Shown here piece by piece: positions 27,676-36,191 of a stretch of DNA of 61,947 nucleotides (within the stretch, counting starts at the first letter, position 1; each line of letters begins with the position of its first letter). Source of the stretch: Nitrospirota bacterium (GTDB taxonomy: Bacteria > Nitrospirota > Thermodesulfovibrionia > Thermodesulfovibrionales > UBA6898); the NCBI GenBank assembly GCA_021811105.1, contig JAJZPM010000015.1, forward strand, positions 1 to 61,947. Direction: 5' to 3'. Below the pieces are notes generated by a model. It saw nothing but the letters and a program-made list of their open reading frames with translations, searched no databases and was not told where the DNA came from. The translations under genes were made by a program, and so were the position numbers.

Positions 27676-28983
27676 ATGGGTCTAGCAACGTTTAAAGGCG
27701 GAATACATCCGCCGGACAAAAAGATACTCTCTGCAAGCAGTCCCATCACCGCCACAAAGCCCCCGAAAATAATCGTTATCCCACTCAGTCAGCATGCGGG
27801 CGCACCCTGCAAACCCGTTGTCTCGATCGGTCAGGAGGTAAAAAAGGGCGAGATGGTAGGGGAACCGGGCGGGTTTGTCTCCGCGCCGGTGCATTCCTCT
27901 GTCTCTGGCAAGGTGATCGCTATCGCCGAATTTCAAAACGCAATGGGGCGCATGGTCAATTCGGTCGTGATCGAGAACGACCTTAAGGAAGAATGGACGG
28001 CCCTCAAAGACAGCCCGGATTACATGAACCTGCCTGCCGCAGAACTCAAGGAAAAAATAAAGGCCGCGGGTATTGTAGGCCTCGGCGGGGCCGCGTTCCC
28101 GACGTCAGTGAAGTTGTCGCCGCCGAAGGAAAAACCGATCGACGTGGTCATTATTAACGGCGCGGAATGCGAACCTTATCTCACCGCCGACTACCGCCTG
28201 ATGATCGAAAAGCCGAAGGATATTATAGAGGGGCTGAAGATACTTATGAAGATCCTCGGCGTGAGCAAGGGTTTTGTCGGTATAGAGAATAACAAGCCGG
28301 ATGCGGTCCGGAAGATGCAGGAGGCCGCAAAGGGCGCATCGGGGATCGAGGTGCTGGCGCTGGAGGTGAAATATCCGCAGGGTGCCGAGAAGATGCTTAT
28401 CAGGGCTGTCGCGGGCAGGGAAGTCCCGCCGCGCGGATTGCCGATGGACGTGGGTGCAGTGGTCCAGAACGTCGGGACAGCGCTCTCCATCTTCGAGGCC
28501 GCAAGGTACGGAAAACCACTGATAGAGAGGGTGGTTACGGTCACCGGAGAGGGCATAAAGGAGCCGAAGAACCTTATGGCACGGGTAGGGACCAAGATAT
28601 CCGAGCTCATCGAGGAATGCGGCGGCTTCAGGGACGACGTAGCAAAGGTCGTTGCCGGCGGGCCGATGATGGGCTTTGCGCTCTCTTCCCTCGATGTCCC
28701 GGTAACAAAAGGGACCTCCGGTGTCCTCGTCCTTCCCGAAGAAGGAGTGATGCATGCCGAAGACTATGGCCCCTGCATACGGTGCGGAAGGTGCATAGAC
28801 GTATGCGCGATGGGCCTCATGCCTTCCATGCTGAGCATCCTGTCGGAAAAGGGGATGTATGAGGAAGCGAAGGAGTATAATCTCTTCGACTGCTTCGAAT
28901 GTGGTTCCTGCGCCTTTGTCTGTCCTTCAAAGAGACCTATCGTGCAGCTGGTAAGATTAGCGAAATCCATGGTAAAGCCTTAA
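27676..28983 (+). CDS. rnfC: Rnf complex subunit C (NADH-binding, iron-sulfur)
   Basis: The peripheral electron-input subunit of the ion-translocating ferredoxin:NAD+ oxidoreductase. A start at ATG 27676, after AAGGAGG, gives 435 residues. The Nqo1-like FMN/NADH-binding core includes GLGGAAFPTSVKL and NGAECEPYLTADYRLM. The C-terminus has two [4Fe-4S] motifs, CIRCGRCIDVC and CFECGSCAFVCPSK. It is the first gene of a C-D-G-E-A-B operon, the order seen in many strict anaerobes. Confidence 0.96.
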   Translation: MGLATFKGGIHPPDKKILSASSPITATKPPKIIVIPLSQHAGAPCKPVVSIGQEVKKGEMVGEPGGFVSAPVHSSVSGKVIAIAEFQNAMGRMVNSVVIENDLKEEWTALKDSPDYMNLPAAELKEKIKAAGIVGLGGAAFPTSVKLSPPKEKPIDVVIINGAECEPYLTADYRLMIEKPKDIIEGLKILMKILGVSKGFVGIENNKPDAVRKMQEAAKGASGIEVLALEVKYPQGAEKMLIRAVAGREVPPRGLPMDVGAVVQNVGTALSIFEAARYGKPLIERVVTVTGEGIKEPKNLMARVGTKISELIEECGGFRDDVAKVVAGGPMMGFALSSLDVPVTKGTSGVLVLPEEGVMHAEDYGPCIRCGRCIDVCAMGLMPSMLSILSEKGMYEEAKEYNLFDCFECGSCAFVCPSKRPIVQLVRLAKSMVKP

Positions 28984-28994
28984 GGAGATTATTG

Positions 28995-30032
28995 ATGGAG
29001 GCAACGAAAAAAGAACATGAATTGATTGTTTCGGTCAGTCCTCACGTCAAGAGTGAGGAGACTACGAGCCGGATCATGTGGACGGTCAGCCTGGCCCTCC
29101 TTCCGGCTTTCCTTTCGGGAGTCTACTTCTTCGGGCTTAAGGCGCTCTTCATCACGGCATTATGCGTAGTCAGCGCGGTCGTATTCGAGCACTTTTACCT
29201 GAAACTCGTGAACAAGAAATCCGTGGTGGGCGACGGGAGCGGCTTTTTGACCGGACTCCTGCTCGGTATGAACCTGCCGGCGTCGCTTTGGTCCTTTTCG
29301 CCCTTTACCGTTCATGTCCCGATCATCGCGACATTCGTTGCGGTCGTGATCACCAAACAGCTCTTTGGCGGACTGGGATACAACGTTTTCAATCCGGCGC
29401 TCATAGGAAGGGCATTTGCGCTTATTTCATGGCCGCGGGCGATGACGATCTGGATGACTCCTACTGCGTCTTTCCTTACGATGGACGCCAAGACGACGGC
29501 GACCCCCCTGGGGATACTCAAAGAGGCTGGAATGTCAGAACTGATCAAGGTCTTCGGCGACAAGGTGAGCCTTTATGAGCATCTCCTCACCGGAAACCGC
29601 GCGGGGTCGATCGGTGAGACCTCGGCGATAGCTCTGCTCATCGGCGGCCTCTTTCTGCTCTATAAGAAGTATATCACCTGGCATATACCGGTATCGTTCC
29701 TAGGCACCGCCGCACTGATCGCCTGGGTCTTCGGCCAGAAGGGGGCGCTCTTTGCTGGGGATCCGCTCATCCATCTCTTTTCAGGAGGCATGATGCTCGG
29801 CGCCCTCTTTATGGCTACGGACTATGTCACTTCGCCATCCGTCAGGAAGGCCCAGTTGATCTTCGGAGCGGGTTGCGGCGCGCTGACGATGCTGATAAGG
29901 CTGAAGGGCGGATTCCCGGAAGGCGTCATGTTCGCAATCCTGATAATGAACTGTTTTGCGCCGCTTCTTGACCGGGGCTTCAGGTCCAAGGTGTTCGGGG
30001 CGGTAAAGACGGTAAAGGAGATAAAGAAATGA
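28995..30032 (+). CDS. rnfD: Rnf complex subunit D
   Basis: A polytopic membrane subunit (345 residues) homologous to NqrB. Many hydrophobic helices begin at about residue 28 (IMWTVSLALLPAFLSGVYF). The covalent FMN attachment threonine is expected in DAKTTATPLG (about 160). The start is set at ATG 28995, preceded by TAAGGAG; the open frame before it overlaps rnfC. The stop overlaps rnfG by 4 bases. Confidence 0.95.
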   Translation: MEATKKEHELIVSVSPHVKSEETTSRIMWTVSLALLPAFLSGVYFFGLKALFITALCVVSAVVFEHFYLKLVNKKSVVGDGSGFLTGLLLGMNLPASLWSFSPFTVHVPIIATFVAVVITKQLFGGLGYNVFNPALIGRAFALISWPRAMTIWMTPTASFLTMDAKTTATPLGILKEAGMSELIKVFGDKVSLYEHLLTGNRAGSIGETSAIALLIGGLFLLYKKYITWHIPVSFLGTAALIAWVFGQKGALFAGDPLIHLFSGGMMLGALFMATDYVTSPSVRKAQLIFGAGCGALTMLIRLKGGFPEGVMFAILIMNCFAPLLDRGFRSKVFGAVKTVKEIKK

Positions 30033-30622
30033 CCGGCAAGGACATTATTAAGATAACCTTTAACCTCGTCATTGTGTATCTGATAGGAGGGCTTATCCTT
30101 TCATTTGTATATGCTAAGGCCGCTCCCCAGATATACAAGAACAACGAAGAGGCCGAGAAAAAGGCGCTGAAGGAACTCATGCCCGATGCCGATTCGATCG
30201 TCAAGATGGGAGAGTGGGAGCCCCACGAAAAACATGCAAACTATTTCGTCGCAAAAAAGGGCGGCCAGGTTATCGGCTATGTCGTCCAGTCCTTCGGCAA
30301 AGGATATTCGAGTTTTATTAACACCCTTATCGCGGTCGACACGAACTTCACGGTCCAGAAGATCAAGATACTTTCCCACGGCGAAACACCCGGCCTGGGC
30401 GACGGGATCGAGGACGAATGGTTCCTGGCACAGTTCAAAGGAAAGACCCTCGATCATCTCAAGGTGATAAAAGGAGAGACAAAAGATGACATACAGGCGA
30501 TCTCCGGCGCAACCATATCGAGCCGTGCGGTCACCGAAGACGCGGTAAAAAACGGCGTGGCATTTCTGATCAAGACAATCAAGGGAGGAGGAACGGCAAA
30601 TGTCCAGCCACAGCACAGTTAG
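30029..30622 (+). CDS. rnfG: Rnf complex subunit G (covalent FMN)
   Basis: A 197-residue single-pass membrane protein with a periplasmic FMN-binding domain. The FMN is attached to a threonine in SGATISSRAVT (about 163-173). The N-terminal helix is VIVYLIGGLILSFVY, and GETPGLGDGI is a second conserved segment. Its start overlaps rnfD (ATGA) and its end overlaps rnfE by 23 bases, indicating tight translational coupling. Confidence 0.95.
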   Translation: MTGKDIIKITFNLVIVYLIGGLILSFVYAKAAPQIYKNNEEAEKKALKELMPDADSIVKMGEWEPHEKHANYFVAKKGGQVIGYVVQSFGKGYSSFINTLIAVDTNFTVQKIKILSHGETPGLGDGIEDEWFLAQFKGKTLDHLKVIKGETKDDIQAISGATISSRAVTEDAVKNGVAFLIKTIKGGGTANVQPQHS

Positions 30623-31247
30623 TTTAAAGGACCAGATCCTTAACGGCATCATAAAAGAGAATACGATCTTCAAACTCGCGCTCAGTCTCTGTCCCTCGAT
30701 CGCGGTGACCAACAATCTGAAAAACGGCGTCTTTATGGGCGGCGCGGTCCTGTTTGTCCAGGTGATGGTGAACATGACCATTTCTCTCATGAGAAACGTC
30801 ATCCATCCGAAGGTAAGGCTGCCGATCTTCATGCTCGTCATCTCCGGCTGGGTCACTGTCACCCAGATGCTCATGGCTGCTTTCGCCCCGGATGTGTATG
30901 CCAAGGTCGGCCTGTATATCGCGCTGATCGTTGCCTTTGCGTCGATCCTCGCGCGGGCAGAAATGTTCGCCTCGAAAAACAGATTAATGCCCTCTATGGC
31001 CGACGGCCTGGGTATGGGGATAGGCTTCCTTTTTGCGCTTACCACGATCAGTTTCTTCAGGGAGCTTGTCGGCAAGGGATCCTTATGGGGATATCCGATC
31101 ATCGATACGAAACCGGTCCTGCTGCTGATTCTGCCTGCAGGGGGGTTTTTCGCGGTCGGCATATTGATGGCGGGATTCAACTGGATAAATGCGAGGGCCG
31201 CGGCAAAAGCCGCCGCAAAGGCAAAGGCCGCGCTCGCTGCGCACTAA
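30600..31247 (+). CDS. rnfE: Rnf complex subunit E
   Basis: An integral membrane subunit, 215 residues, homologous to NqrD, with six predicted helices and the family segment NGIIKENTIFKLALSLCPS at the N-terminus. Cysteines in or near the membrane helices (as in SLCPS) bind an intramembrane iron-sulfur cluster with RnfA. The Ala/Lys-rich tail (ARAAAKAAAKAKAA) is an extension of no evident function. A strong AGGAGGA site lies inside the end of rnfG. Confidence 0.95.
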   Translation: MSSHSTVSLKDQILNGIIKENTIFKLALSLCPSIAVTNNLKNGVFMGGAVLFVQVMVNMTISLMRNVIHPKVRLPIFMLVISGWVTVTQMLMAAFAPDVYAKVGLYIALIVAFASILARAEMFASKNRLMPSMADGLGMGIGFLFALTTISFFRELVGKGSLWGYPIIDTKPVLLLILPAGGFFAVGILMAGFNWINARAAAKAAAKAKAALAAH

Positions 31248-31262
31248 AGGGAGGAAGCATAG

Positions 31263-31856
31263 ATGAGCCACGATTTCACAAAATTATTTGAACTCATAGT
31301 ATCGGCGTCTCTGATAAATAACTTTGTGTTCACACGGTTCCTCGGGCTCTGCATATTCTTCGGCGTCTCGAAGAAGATGGAGACGGCCGTGGGCATGAGC
31401 ATCACTTTCATCTCCGTCATGATGATAAGTGCCGCGGTCAGCTGGGTCATATTTAATCTCGTGCTGGTGCCCCTTGAGATTACCTTTCTTCAGATTATCG
31501 TCTTTATCGGCGTCATCGCCGGCCTCGTGCAGCTGTCCGACACCATCATGAGGAAGGTATCGCCGGGGCTGTATTATAAGCTTGGCATCTACCTCGCCCT
31601 TATCTCGACCAACTGCATCATCCTCGCGGTGCCGCTGATAAACGCCGAAGAAAAATACACGTTTATTCAGAGTCTCGCCTTCGGCCTCGGCTCCGGCCTG
31701 GGTTTTGCGCTTGCGCTTATCATAATGGCGAGCATCCGCGAAAAATTAGAACTTGCCGATGTGCCGGCGCCCTTCAAGGGCCTGCCGATGGCGTTTGTCA
31801 TAACCGGACTTATCGCCCTTGCCTTCACCGGGTTCTCGGGCCTGATCACGCTGTAA
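31263..31856 (+). CDS. rnfA: Rnf complex subunit A
   Basis: The membrane partner of RnfE, homologous to NqrE, 197 residues. The diagnostic N-terminal stretch INNFVFTRFLGLCIFFGVS and later STNCIILAVPL carry the cysteines of the shared intramembrane iron-sulfur centre. Six helices are predicted, and the protein inserts in the opposite orientation to RnfE. A GGGAGGA ribosome-binding site precedes the ATG. Confidence 0.96.
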   Translation: MSHDFTKLFELIVSASLINNFVFTRFLGLCIFFGVSKKMETAVGMSITFISVMMISAAVSWVIFNLVLVPLEITFLQIIVFIGVIAGLVQLSDTIMRKVSPGLYYKLGIYLALISTNCIILAVPLINAEEKYTFIQSLAFGLGSGLGFALALIIMASIREKLELADVPAPFKGLPMAFVITGLIALAFTGFSGLITL

Positions 31857-31909
31857 GTTTTATGGGTAAATATAGTAAAATATTTACAAATATATTTGAG
31901 GAGAGCACA

Positions 31910-33100
31910 ATGTCTAATGGGCCGATCATAAAAAAGACGGGGTTTAGTTTGTTTCTGATCACACTCTTCTGCGTTTCCGCGATTCTGCTCTTCTGCTCGC
32001 CCTCTCTTCTTTACGCCGGCGTCGGCGGCAGTGTCGAGGCCAAGAAAAGTGTCGACCTGATTCCTCTCGTTAAGTGGACGCTTGTCTTCCTCGCGGGAAT
32101 GGGCACTATCTTCGGGATCGGCATCGCCTTTGCCGCGAAGAAGTTCGCCGTCCAGATAGACCCCAGGGTTGAGAAGGTGAAAGACGTCCTCGCGCATGCG
32201 CATTGCGGGGCCTGCGGATACGCGGGCTGCGAGCAGTACGCCGAGGCGGTCGTGAAGAACCCGGACGTGCCTGCGAACCTTTGTGTCCCGGCCGGCGCCA
32301 AAGGCGCCGAGGCGGTGGCAATGATCACCGGGAAAAAGGCCGAGATTAAGGAGCCCCAGTTCGCCAGGATCATGTGCCAGGGCAGCTGGTCGAAGGCGGT
32401 AAAGAGGTTCAAATACGAGGGCATCCAGGACTGCAGGGCCGCGATACTCGCAGGCGGCGGGGACAAGGCATGCAGGTACGGCTGTTTGGGATACGGCACA
32501 TGTTCGAGGGTCTGTCCTTTTGGCGCGATCACCATGACCGAAGACCATCTTCCCTTTGTCGATATCACGAAGTGCACCGGCTGCAGGAAATGCGAACAGG
32601 CATGTCCGACGAAAGTCATCGAGGTCCTGCCGGCATCGAGACAGGTGCTCGTCACCTGCCATTCGAAAGACAAGGGCGGCGACACGCGCAAGAACTGCGA
32701 GGTCGGATGCATCGCCTGCGGCATATGTGTCAAGGTTTGTCCCTTCGACGCCCCTTCGGTCAGCAACAGCCTTTCGAGGATAGACATCGATAAGTGCAAG
32801 GTCTGCGGGCTTTGTGTCCCAAAATGCCCCACGAAGGCTATCACCGACTTTATCCCGCATCGTGAGAAGGCGTTTGTCATGGAAAACTGCATCGGCTGTC
32901 AGATCTGCGCGAAGGTCTGTCCGGTCGACGCTCCTTCGGGCGAGCTGAAGAAGATGCATGTGATCAACAAAGACAAATGCATCGGCTGCGGCATCTGCAC
33001 TGCAAAGTGTCCGGTACAGGCGATCAACGGCACGTTTAATGCACAGGAAGTATTTGCAGCGGCTGCGGCGAAGAAGGCGAAAAAAGCGGAAGCAGCGTAA
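31910..33100 (+). CDS. rnfB: Rnf complex subunit B, extended polyferredoxin form
   Basis: The ferredoxin-facing iron-sulfur subunit. A start at ATG 31910 (GAGGAGAGCACA before it) gives 396 residues. It has two N-terminal hydrophobic helices (about 12-36 and 52-76) rather than the usual one, then the Fe-S domain HCGACGYAGCEQY. Six ferredoxin-type cluster motifs follow, beginning at CRYGCLGYGTCSRVCP, CTGCRKCEQACP, CIACGICVKVCP, CKVCGLCVPKCP, CIGCQICAKVCP and CIGCGICTAKCP. Proteobacterial RnfB has two such motifs; expanded forms are known in clostridia. An alternative ATG at 31862 lacks a good ribosome-binding site. Confidence 0.95.
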   Translation: MSNGPIIKKTGFSLFLITLFCVSAILLFCSPSLLYAGVGGSVEAKKSVDLIPLVKWTLVFLAGMGTIFGIGIAFAAKKFAVQIDPRVEKVKDVLAHAHCGACGYAGCEQYAEAVVKNPDVPANLCVPAGAKGAEAVAMITGKKAEIKEPQFARIMCQGSWSKAVKRFKYEGIQDCRAAILAGGGDKACRYGCLGYGTCSRVCPFGAITMTEDHLPFVDITKCTGCRKCEQACPTKVIEVLPASRQVLVTCHSKDKGGDTRKNCEVGCIACGICVKVCPFDAPSVSNSLSRIDIDKCKVCGLCVPKCPTKAITDFIPHREKAFVMENCIGCQICAKVCPVDAPSGELKKMHVINKDKCIGCGICTAKCPVQAINGTFNAQEVFAAAAAKKAKKAEAA

Positions 33101-33131
33101 GAAAAATAATATAAAAATATAAAGCTGTAAC

Positions 33132-33159
33132 GGGGCCCTTTTTGAGGGTCCTTTTTTTT
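33132..33159 (+). terminator. Rho-independent terminator after rnfB
   Basis: GGGGCCCT-TTTTG-AGGGTCC followed by eight T residues, 31 bases beyond the rnfB stop. It closes the rnf operon. Confidence 0.8.
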
Positions 33160-33186
33160 AAAAAAATATAGAAGGAGGATGCGAAA

Positions 33187-33873
33187 GTGCGGGTATCAAA
33201 GGTCTTTATTATTCTTTTATTAACGGTCGCTGTCGCCGGGGTGGTGTATGCGGGAGCGGGGGAAGACTCTCTAAACAAACTGCTCGAAGGTAATAAACGG
33301 TTTGTGTCCGGGGAACTTGCCAAAAAAGATCTGGGGGAAGCCAGAAGACAGGAACTCACGAAAGGGCAGAGTCCCTTTGCAACGGTCCTTTCCTGTGCGG
33401 ACTCCAGGGTGTCTCCCGAACTCATCTTCGACGAGGGACTGGGGGATATCTTCATCATCAGGGATGCGGGGAACGTCGTGGGTCCCCTTACTTTGGGAAG
33501 TATCGAGTACGGAGTAGAGCATCTTCACACGCCGCTTCTTGTCATCCTTGGCCATGAGCAGTGTGGAGCGGTCACGGCGGCCCTCGACTCAAAAGGCGAT
33601 TTGGAGGGCAATATCGGTGCGATCCTGAAAAAGATCATGCCTGCAGTCAAGACGGCCAGAAGAGCAGGCAAGGACAGGGAAGGGACCCTGGATCTTGCAA
33701 TACAGGAAAACATCAGGAACACCTACAAGAACGTGATGAAGAGCAAGGTCGTGAGCGAACTTGTGCACGAGGGCAAACTCCAGGTTGTCGGCGCCGAATA
33801 TTATCTCGGGACCGGCAAGGTCGAGATGGTGGACCTCGGGTCTTCAGCCGGAGGTCATAAAGGGCATCATTGA
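33187..33873 (+). CDS. Beta-class carbonic anhydrase, exported
   Basis: Interconverts CO2 and bicarbonate. Zinc ligands are the Cys in LSCADSRVSPE (about 69), and the His and Cys in GHEQCGAVTAAL (about 122-126), with the Asp-Arg dyad in ADSR. An N-terminal signal (VFIILLLTVAVAGVVYAG) with an AYAG-like cleavage site predicts a periplasmic enzyme, less common than cytoplasmic forms. The GTG start at 33187 follows AGAAGGAGGATG. It lies behind the rnf terminator and so is likely transcribed separately. Confidence 0.92.
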   Translation: MRVSKVFIILLLTVAVAGVVYAGAGEDSLNKLLEGNKRFVSGELAKKDLGEARRQELTKGQSPFATVLSCADSRVSPELIFDEGLGDIFIIRDAGNVVGPLTLGSIEYGVEHLHTPLLVILGHEQCGAVTAALDSKGDLEGNIGAILKKIMPAVKTARRAGKDREGTLDLAIQENIRNTYKNVMKSKVVSELVHEGKLQVVGAEYYLGTGKVEMVDLGSSAGGHKGHH

Positions 33874-33882
33874 TTTTGCTTT

Positions 33883-33909
33883 GTAGGGGCGGCCCTGAGT
33901 GGCCGCCCT
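33883..33909. repeat. GTAGGGGC-type intergenic palindrome, copy B
   Basis: GTAGGGGCGGCC-CTGAGT-GGCCGCCCT, an inverted repeat just behind the carbonic anhydrase stop. It could also act as a weak terminator, but no T-run follows. Confidence 0.65.
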
Positions 33910-34218
33910 GGGATTAATGCGCTCATTCTCCATACCCTCTTGGTTTAAAAATATACTTGATGCAGAGGCATGCTCCAAAAAACTTTATAATGTCGCAATT
34001 TGCCTTCTTACGTTGTCGTCCTTCTTATCTGAAACAATAGCTCCTTCGGATAACAATTATCTTGCAAAGGTGGCGCAGATAAAGTTTTTTTCCCGCATGT
34101 CTCTGCCTATATTTCTCAAAACGGCGACGAAAGTAGGCCCAAGTCGCTCACCCAGTTCTCCCGCTGCTGTTTTGTATTTAATATCCAGGACTTAGACTGT
34201 TCACTTTCCACTGCCCTC
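33910..34218. other. Gene-free stretch with a possible decayed remnant on the minus strand
   Basis: No intact gene. On the minus strand one frame reads AAGELGERLGPTFVAVLRNI, then continues through two TAA stops into SEGAIVSDKKDDNVRRQIAT. It looks protein-like and may be the remains of a gene. The plus-strand frame in the same place (33899-34195) has no ribosome-binding site or family features. Confidence 0.35.
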
Positions 34219-34248
34219 TTGACAGTGAACGATTGTTCACCATATAAT
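34219..34248 (+). promoter_or_regulatory. lexA promoter with overlapping LexA operator
   Basis: TTGACA at 34219 and TATAAT at 34243 are separated by 18 bases that are almost filled by the perfect palindrome GTGAACGATTGTTCAC (34225-34240). The core GAAC-N4-GTTC is the LexA box known from Gram-positive and several other phyla. The -10 box ends only 6 bases before the lexA ATG, so the transcript is predicted to be leaderless. Confidence 0.85.
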
Positions 34249-34254
34249 GGAATC

Positions 34255-34848
34255 ATGACGAAGGACGTTAGAGAAGAAAGGCTGCGGTCTAGGGCAAGGG
34301 AGATATCCCGGTTTTACTCCCGGAGCGGCAGGATGCCGAGTTTCTCGGAGATCGGGGAGATGACAGGGATCCGTTCGAAGAACGCGGTCTACAAGCTCGT
34401 CAATAAGCTTGCGCAGCTTAGGGTCCTCGAAAGGGACGCGAAAGGGAGACTTATCCCGGGGTCGATCGCTGCCCCGGTGAAGATCCTCGGCACTATAGAG
34501 GCCGGGTTCCCGAGTCCCGCAGAGGAAGAACTGGTGGACACCCTTTCGCTGGATAACCTTCTTATCCAGAACCCCGAGGCTACCTTCCTCCTCAAGGTTT
34601 CCGGCGATTCGATGTCAGGGGCCGGGATACTTCCCGGAGATATGGTGCTCGTAGACAAAGGGCAGACGCCCAGGAGCGGCGACATCGTGATCGCCGAGGT
34701 CGACGGCGAATGGACTATGAAGTACCTGAGAAAGAGAGGGGAGAACGTGGCCCTCATCCCCGCAAACCCGAACTATAAGCCGATCAGACCGAAAAAGGAG
34801 CTCAAGATCGCCGGTGTGGTGACGGCGGTGGTGAGGAAATATAAATGA
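34255..34848 (+). CDS. lexA: SOS repressor LexA
   Basis: A 197-residue repressor with an N-terminal winged helix (RMPSFSEIGEMTGIRSKNAV) and a C-terminal S24-type self-cleaving domain. The Ala-Gly cleavage site is in TIEAGFPSP (about 82), the catalytic Ser in SGDSMSGAG (about 120) and the Lys in WTMKYLRK (about 157). RecA-stimulated cleavage derepresses SOS genes. The operator in its own promoter indicates autoregulation. The start is taken at ATG 34255, immediately downstream of the -10 box. Confidence 0.93.
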   Translation: MTKDVREERLRSRAREISRFYSRSGRMPSFSEIGEMTGIRSKNAVYKLVNKLAQLRVLERDAKGRLIPGSIAAPVKILGTIEAGFPSPAEEELVDTLSLDNLLIQNPEATFLLKVSGDSMSGAGILPGDMVLVDKGQTPRSGDIVIAEVDGEWTMKYLRKRGENVALIPANPNYKPIRPKKELKIAGVVTAVVRKYK

Positions 34849-34881
34849 CGGGAACAATAAATCACAAGGAGGAACAATAAA

Positions 34882-35061
34882 ATGGCTGACGGATTCATGC
34901 TGAAATTTTTTGGAGGACTTTTTTACCTGGTCGTCGCATTTTGTGCACTTTATGGCACTTGGGGTCTTTTCTGCAGATACAGGCGGATAAACTTGACAGT
35001 TATCAAGACCCATATTACTGCATATAAGCTCCAGAAGATGGTCGAGAGCCGCTTGCGGTGA
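34882..35061 (+). CDS. Small membrane protein (59 residues)
   Basis: A short gene with a strong CACAAGGAGGAACAATAAA ribosome-binding site. The product begins MADGFMLKFFGG, has one hydrophobic helix (LFYLVVAFCALYGTWGLF) and a basic C-terminal tail (CRYRRINLTVIKTHIT...). It lies 33 bases after lexA and may be cotranscribed with it, which would make it an SOS-controlled small membrane protein. I do not recognise the family. Confidence 0.6.
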   Translation: MADGFMLKFFGGLFYLVVAFCALYGTWGLFCRYRRINLTVIKTHITAYKLQKMVESRLR

Positions 35062-35125
35062 TGCACCCCCCCCCACCCTAAGCTAACTCGCAGCGAAAGG
35101 GGATTGTCAGGAAAAAAATGTAAAA

Positions 35126-35152
35126 TACAGGAGGGGCTGATTCCTGTATAAT
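35126..35152 (+). promoter_or_regulatory. Promoter-like site with TACAGGA/TCCTGTA inverted repeat
   Basis: TACAGGA (35126-35132) and TCCTGTA (35142-35148) form an inverted repeat that overlaps a TATAAT -10 box (35147-35152), 33 bases before the glycosyltransferase ATG. It may be an operator; the regulator is unknown. Confidence 0.4.
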
Positions 35153-35184
35153 AGCAGGGATTTGCAGATATCATTACACAGATC

Positions 35185-36093
35185 ATGACAAGCATTATTG
35201 TCCCGATACGGAATGCCCCCGAACAGGCCGGAGCTTTGCTGGCGAAATTGAAAACCCAGACCGTTTCGGACGAGATCATCATCGTCGACTCTTCAGCTGC
35301 CGGGCAGGAAGTATCCGTATCTTGGGGCGCTCGGGTGATCCGGGTGGACCCGCGGGACTTCGATCACGGCGGCACGCGCACCCTGGCCGCTGAGGCGGCA
35401 CAGGGCGATATCGTCGTATATCTCTCTCAAGACGCGCTGCCCTCTGACGACCGGGCGGTCGAAAAACTGGTGGAACCCTTCGGGGACGAGTCTGTTGCCG
35501 CTGCATACGGCAGGCAGTTGCCCCTCCCGGGGACCTCGCCCTTCGGCGCGCACCTGCGACTCTTCAATTATCCGGGGACTTCCAGCGTCCGGAGCATAGC
35601 GGACAAAGGAAGATTCGGAATCAAGACCCCCTTCTTGTCGAATGCCTTTGCGGCATACCGCAGGAAGGCGCTTGCCGGGATAGGAGGCTTTAAAAAGAGG
35701 CTAATCATGGGGGAGGATGTATACGCCGGCGCGAAATTGCTGATGGCCGGATACAGGATAGCGTATGCAGCTGATGCTACCGTGTATCATTCCCATAATT
35801 ATACGGCCCTTCAGGAATTCAGGAGGTATTTCGACATCGGAGTGTTCCACGAGACCGAGCGCTGGCTTCTCGATGAGTTCGGGCGGGCCGGGGGCGAAGG
35901 AATGCGATACATCGGCTCAGGGGTAACGTATCTGACAAAAGAGGGGAAGCCGTGGCTCGTGCCGGAATTCCTGCTGAGGAGCTGTCTCAAATATACGGGG
36001 TATGTGCTTGGCAGGAACTATGAAAATATGCCGCCCGCCCTGGTCAGAAAATTCAGCATGCACCCGCGATGGTGGGACGAGGGGAAAAAATAG
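35185..36093 (+). CDS. Family 2 glycosyltransferase (rhamnosyltransferase-like)
   Basis: A 302-residue GT-A fold enzyme: TSIIVPIRNAPEQAGALL at the N-terminus, EIIIVDSSA, the RTLAAEAAQGDIVVYLSQDALP donor-site region (about 72-92), and GEDVYAGAKLL as the likely catalytic-base loop. It resembles rhamnosyltransferases of cell-wall or exopolysaccharide assembly, but the sugar is not determinable. No other polysaccharide genes are nearby. No strong ribosome-binding site precedes ATG 35185. Confidence 0.85.
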   Translation: MTSIIVPIRNAPEQAGALLAKLKTQTVSDEIIIVDSSAAGQEVSVSWGARVIRVDPRDFDHGGTRTLAAEAAQGDIVVYLSQDALPSDDRAVEKLVEPFGDESVAAAYGRQLPLPGTSPFGAHLRLFNYPGTSSVRSIADKGRFGIKTPFLSNAFAAYRRKALAGIGGFKKRLIMGEDVYAGAKLLMAGYRIAYAADATVYHSHNYTALQEFRRYFDIGVFHETERWLLDEFGRAGGEGMRYIGSGVTYLTKEGKPWLVPEFLLRSCLKYTGYVLGRNYENMPPALVRKFSMHPRWWDEGKK

Positions 36094-36117
36094 TAGGGGC
36101 GTGATTGATCACGCCCT
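36093..36117. repeat. GTAGGGGC-type intergenic palindrome, copy C
   Basis: GTAGGGGCGTGATTGATCAC followed by GCCCT, an inverted repeat that begins right at the glycosyltransferase stop. Confidence 0.65.
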
Positions 36118-36191
36118 GTCCGGAATCATGGCGAAAAAAAGGCGCTTTTTTTATAATATCCATAGTATCGCAGAGAGGTCCGAAGCGCTGA

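Noticed and set aside
31667-32959. Minus-strand frame of 430 codons opposite rnfA-rnfB
   Set aside because: Shadow of the cysteine-rich rnfB gene; no family features.
33899-34195. Plus-strand frame of 98 codons before lexA
   Set aside because: No ribosome-binding site or domain; the minus strand in the same place looks more protein-like but is broken by stops.
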